Assembly (NCBI GenBank): GCA_016763855.1
Contig: JAESSY010000108.1
Coordinates: 1-52,890 of the forward strand
DNA: 52,890 bases
DNA from: Pseudomonadales bacterium
GTDB lineage: Bacteria; Pseudomonadota; Gammaproteobacteria; Pseudomonadales; Azotimanducaceae
Direction of reading: 5' to 3'
The position numbers and the translations under genes were made by a program. Positions 50,968-52,890 of this stretch are shown piece by piece; position 1 is the stretch's first letter, and each line of letters starts with the position of its first letter. Below the pieces are notes generated by a model, which was not told the origin of the DNA, made no database searches, and saw only the letters and a list, made by a program, of their open reading frames with translations.

Positions 50968-52275
50968 CTAAACAATTTTTTCCATTTTTTCCAAGCACTG
51001 CTTTAAGCGTAGTCGTTCTTGCGTGTCTTGTTTCAGAAAATTTCTCAAAAGAGGGAATTTCTCTACTGCAGAGTCTAATGCTTCATCATTGCCAGGGGTA
51101 TAGGCACCTACAGTGATGAGATCTTCATTTTGGCGGTATAGGGAATAGCTTTGGCGGAAGCGAGTTGCTAACGCTTTATGAGTGGGAGTCACAATATTAG
51201 GCATTGTACGACTAATAGAAGCTTCAATATCGATTGCGGGAAAGTGTCCTGATTCTGCCAATGATCTTGAAAGTACCACGTGTCCGTCTAAGATAGCCCG
51301 TGCGGAGTCTGCTACTGGATCTTGGAGATCATCTCCTTCGGTCAACACGGTATAGAAAGCGGTAATTGATCCACCCTCTTTAGTACCATTACCCGCTCGC
51401 TCTACCAATTCTGGCAACTTGGCAAATACGGAAGGGGGATAGCCTTTAGTTGAGGGCGGCTCTCCAACAGCAAGAGAAATTTGACGCTGGGCCTGAGCAA
51501 ATCGTGTCAAAGAATCCATTAAAAGTAATACATGTTTACCATGGTCTCTAAAATATTCCGCAAAACGGGTCGCAAGGTTAGCTCCTCTTATTTTCATTGT
51601 AGGTGAATCGTCCGCAGGGGCGGCTATAACAACGGAACGGGCAAGGCTCTTTTTATCCAGAATGTCTTCTATGAATTCTTTTACTTCCCGACCTCGCTCT
51701 CCTATCAAGCCCACAATAATCACATCCGCATCGGTATGCTTTGTCATCATACCCATCAGCACACTTTTACCCACACCGCTTCCAGCAAAAAGCCCGAGGC
51801 GCTGACCTCGACCCACGGTAATAAGAGAATTTATTGCGCCAATACCCGTGTCTAAAATATCACGAATGGGGTGTCTATTAAGCGGATTGATAGGTCTTTG
51901 GTAGAGAGAAACCGTTTCAGATGCTTCAATAGCGCCCTTTCCATCAAGCGCCAAACCATTACCATCAATAACACGTCCAAGATAATCGTCTCCGACTCCA
52001 AATTTTTTGTCTTCAATGGGAACAACCTCTGCACCCGGTTTTAACTCTCCCATCGGGCCTGTGGGCATCATGAAAATTCGATCGCCCTCAAAGCCAATCA
52101 CTTCTGCCTCTGTATTAACTTGATCGCCTAAGATAAGACAGGTACCACCGAGCATGGTCTTGCATCCTGAAGCTTCAAGGATCAATCCTGTTACACGCGT
52201 TAGCCGGCCTCTCGCAATGAACGTACTTTGATAGCCTTCAATATTAGTTTGGTATTGCCGAATAATGTCTAACAT
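50968..52275 (-). CDS. fliI: Flagellar export ATPase FliI
   Basis: 435 residues. Seen: an N-terminal barrel domain ([17 protein letters not shown]), Walker A AGSGVGKS at 164-171, [34 protein letters not shown] and the F1-like [18 protein letters not shown]. FliI energises substrate unloading at the export gate. It overlaps fliH by 7 bp. Confidence 0.97.
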   Translation of the reverse strand: MLDIIRQYQTNIEGYQSTFIARGRLTRVTGLILEASGCKTMLGGTCLILGDQVNTEAEVIGFEGDRIFMMPTGPMGELKPGAEVVPIEDKKFGVGDDYLGRVIDGNGLALDGKGAIEASETVSLYQRPINPLNRHPIRDILDTGIGAINSLITVGRGQRLGLFAGSGVGKSVLMGMMTKHTDADVIIVGLIGERGREVKEFIEDILDKKSLARSVVIAAPADDSPTMKIRGANLATRFAEYFRDHGKHVLLLMDSLTRFAQAQRQISLAVGEPPSTKGYPPSVFAKLPELVERAGNGTKEGGSITAFYTVLTEGDDLQDPVADSARAILDGHVVLSRSLAESGHFPAIDIEASISRTMPNIVTPTHKALATRFRQSYSLYRQNEDLITVGAYTPGNDEALDSAVEKFPLLRNFLKQDTQERLRLKQCLEKMEKIV

Positions 52276-52890
52276 TCAGAGTCGATCTCATCCCCAATTT
52301 TTAATAGTGTGGATTCTGAGATAGTTTCAACAGATTCACTCGAAAACACCTTTACCAAACTGTCGTGAATTCGTTCTGCCAACTTGGCATCTACGCTACT
52401 AGTTTCCGACTGAATCTGACAACTACCAATTGAAAGATTGCGATTAGGTATGTACTCAATATTTTGATCGTTCATTTCAGCTTGTAGGAATTCAACATTG
52501 CTTGGATTAACCTGGACTTTCAAGTTACGAGCGCCGTGAGGTAGAGCCGCCATTGCATGATTCACTAATCGACCGATGAGTACAGGGTTGGCTTTTAACT
52601 CACTCAATATTACGACTTCCGCTACCTGAGTGATTAAAGCGATCAGCGATGACTCTATCTCATCCTTTCGGTCGGGGGGTGTTTGAAACAGAGACAGAAG
52701 GTTGGTCATCAAGGCTCTTTTGTCTTTTATCTCATCATCAAAGGACTTTTCCAATTCTGCTCTAACATCTCTCAATCCTTGTTCACGTCCAGCAGATTCT
52801 CCAGCCTGAAATCCCTTTGCCTCTCCCACTAAAAAACCCTTGGTCTCATCATCAATCCCTTCCTCTGTAGATTTGGGTAAAGAGCCTTCA
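52269..52890 (-). CDS. fliH: Flagellar export ATPase regulator FliH, 5' end outside the window
   Basis: At least 206 residues; the frame stays open to the right edge ([20 protein letters not shown] before VGEAKGF), so the real start is outside. Seen: [20 protein letters not shown] (GxxxG-type helix typical of FliH), [15 protein letters not shown] and [19 protein letters not shown]. FliH holds FliI inactive and ties it to the C-ring. Confidence 0.93.
   Translation of the reverse strand, partial: EGSLPKSTEEGIDDETKGFLVGEAKGFQAGESAGREQGLRDVRAELEKSFDDEIKDKRALMTNLLSLFQTPPDRKDEIESSLIALITQVAEVVILSELKANPVLIGRLVNHAMAALPHGARNLKVQVNPSNVEFLQAEMNDQNIEYIPNRNLSIGSCQIQSETSSVDAKLAERIHDSLVKVFSSESVETISESTLLKIGDEIDSEC

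Noticed and set aside
1-52890. Genome-wide recoding of TAG as a sense codon
   Set aside because: TAG ends many genes at their normal length (fliI, fliN, fliO, fliQ, fliA, cheY, cheW, hsp20), so it works as a stop here; only local suppression remains possible.

Overview
The window comes from a polar-flagellated gammaproteobacterium, probably marine and related to Pseudomonas, Oceanospirillum or Saccharophagus. The evidence is the FlhF/FlhG pair with FliA, sigma-54-type promoters in front of flagellar operons, MotC/MotD-type stators, the ParA/CheW-like genes next to cheW, and a complete System I ccm operon between this cluster and other core genes. The sequence does not allow a genus call.

Layout from left to right. 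(1) About 1-8900 is an accessory block. Nearly all genes are small, single and on the minus strand: a decayed DUF7010-like gene, a chloramphenicol-phosphotransferase-like kinase, two intact Nudix genes and one Nudix remnant, a LACTB-like serine hydrolase, an odd P-loop protein, a LysE exporter, an AlkC-like HEAT protein, a membrane-anchored zincin, an orphan CopG antitoxin, a VOC protein and an AbrB/PIN toxin-antitoxin pair. Gene remnants and attC-like hairpins make it resemble an integron cassette array without an integrase in view. (2) 8900-9523 holds an Hsp20 gene with a 143-bp IS5-type MITE inserted exactly at its stop codon. (3) 9558-20756 is a minus-strand run starting with an SDR gene, then ccmABCDEFGHI for cytochrome c maturation, then an OYE-type flavin oxidoreductase, a deoxynucleoside kinase and an FAD oxidoreductase. 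(4) 20959-22415 (plus strand) is a second FliK-like/FlhB-C-like pair behind a near-perfect sigma-28 promoter. (5) 22459-52890 (minus strand) is the flagellar and chemotaxis cluster.

In transcription order the cluster runs fliH-fliI-fliJ, STAS-cheY-cheA-cheW-cheR-cheD-cheB, an HsbA/HsbR/HptB-like partner-switching trio, fliK, fliLMNOPQR-flhB, flhA-flhF-flhG-fliA, cheY-cheZ-cheA, motC-motD, parA, cheW-like, cheW and DUF2802. Two complete signalling sets are therefore present: a CheA/CheY/CheZ/CheW set at the fliA end and a CheA/CheY/CheW/CheR/CheD/CheB set inserted between fliJ and the fliK side. No chemoreceptor gene is in the window. Sigma-54-type sites precede fliK, fliL and flhA.

The most notable observation is damage, or recoding, inside this otherwise intact cluster. 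CheB and FlhB each carry an in-frame TAG after which a plausible, family-like C-terminal tail continues in the same frame, and motD needs a one-base shift at an A6 run to be read through. TAG also ends many normal-length genes here, so genome-wide amber recoding is unlikely. I found no CRISPR array, tRNA, rRNA, prophage or integrase.
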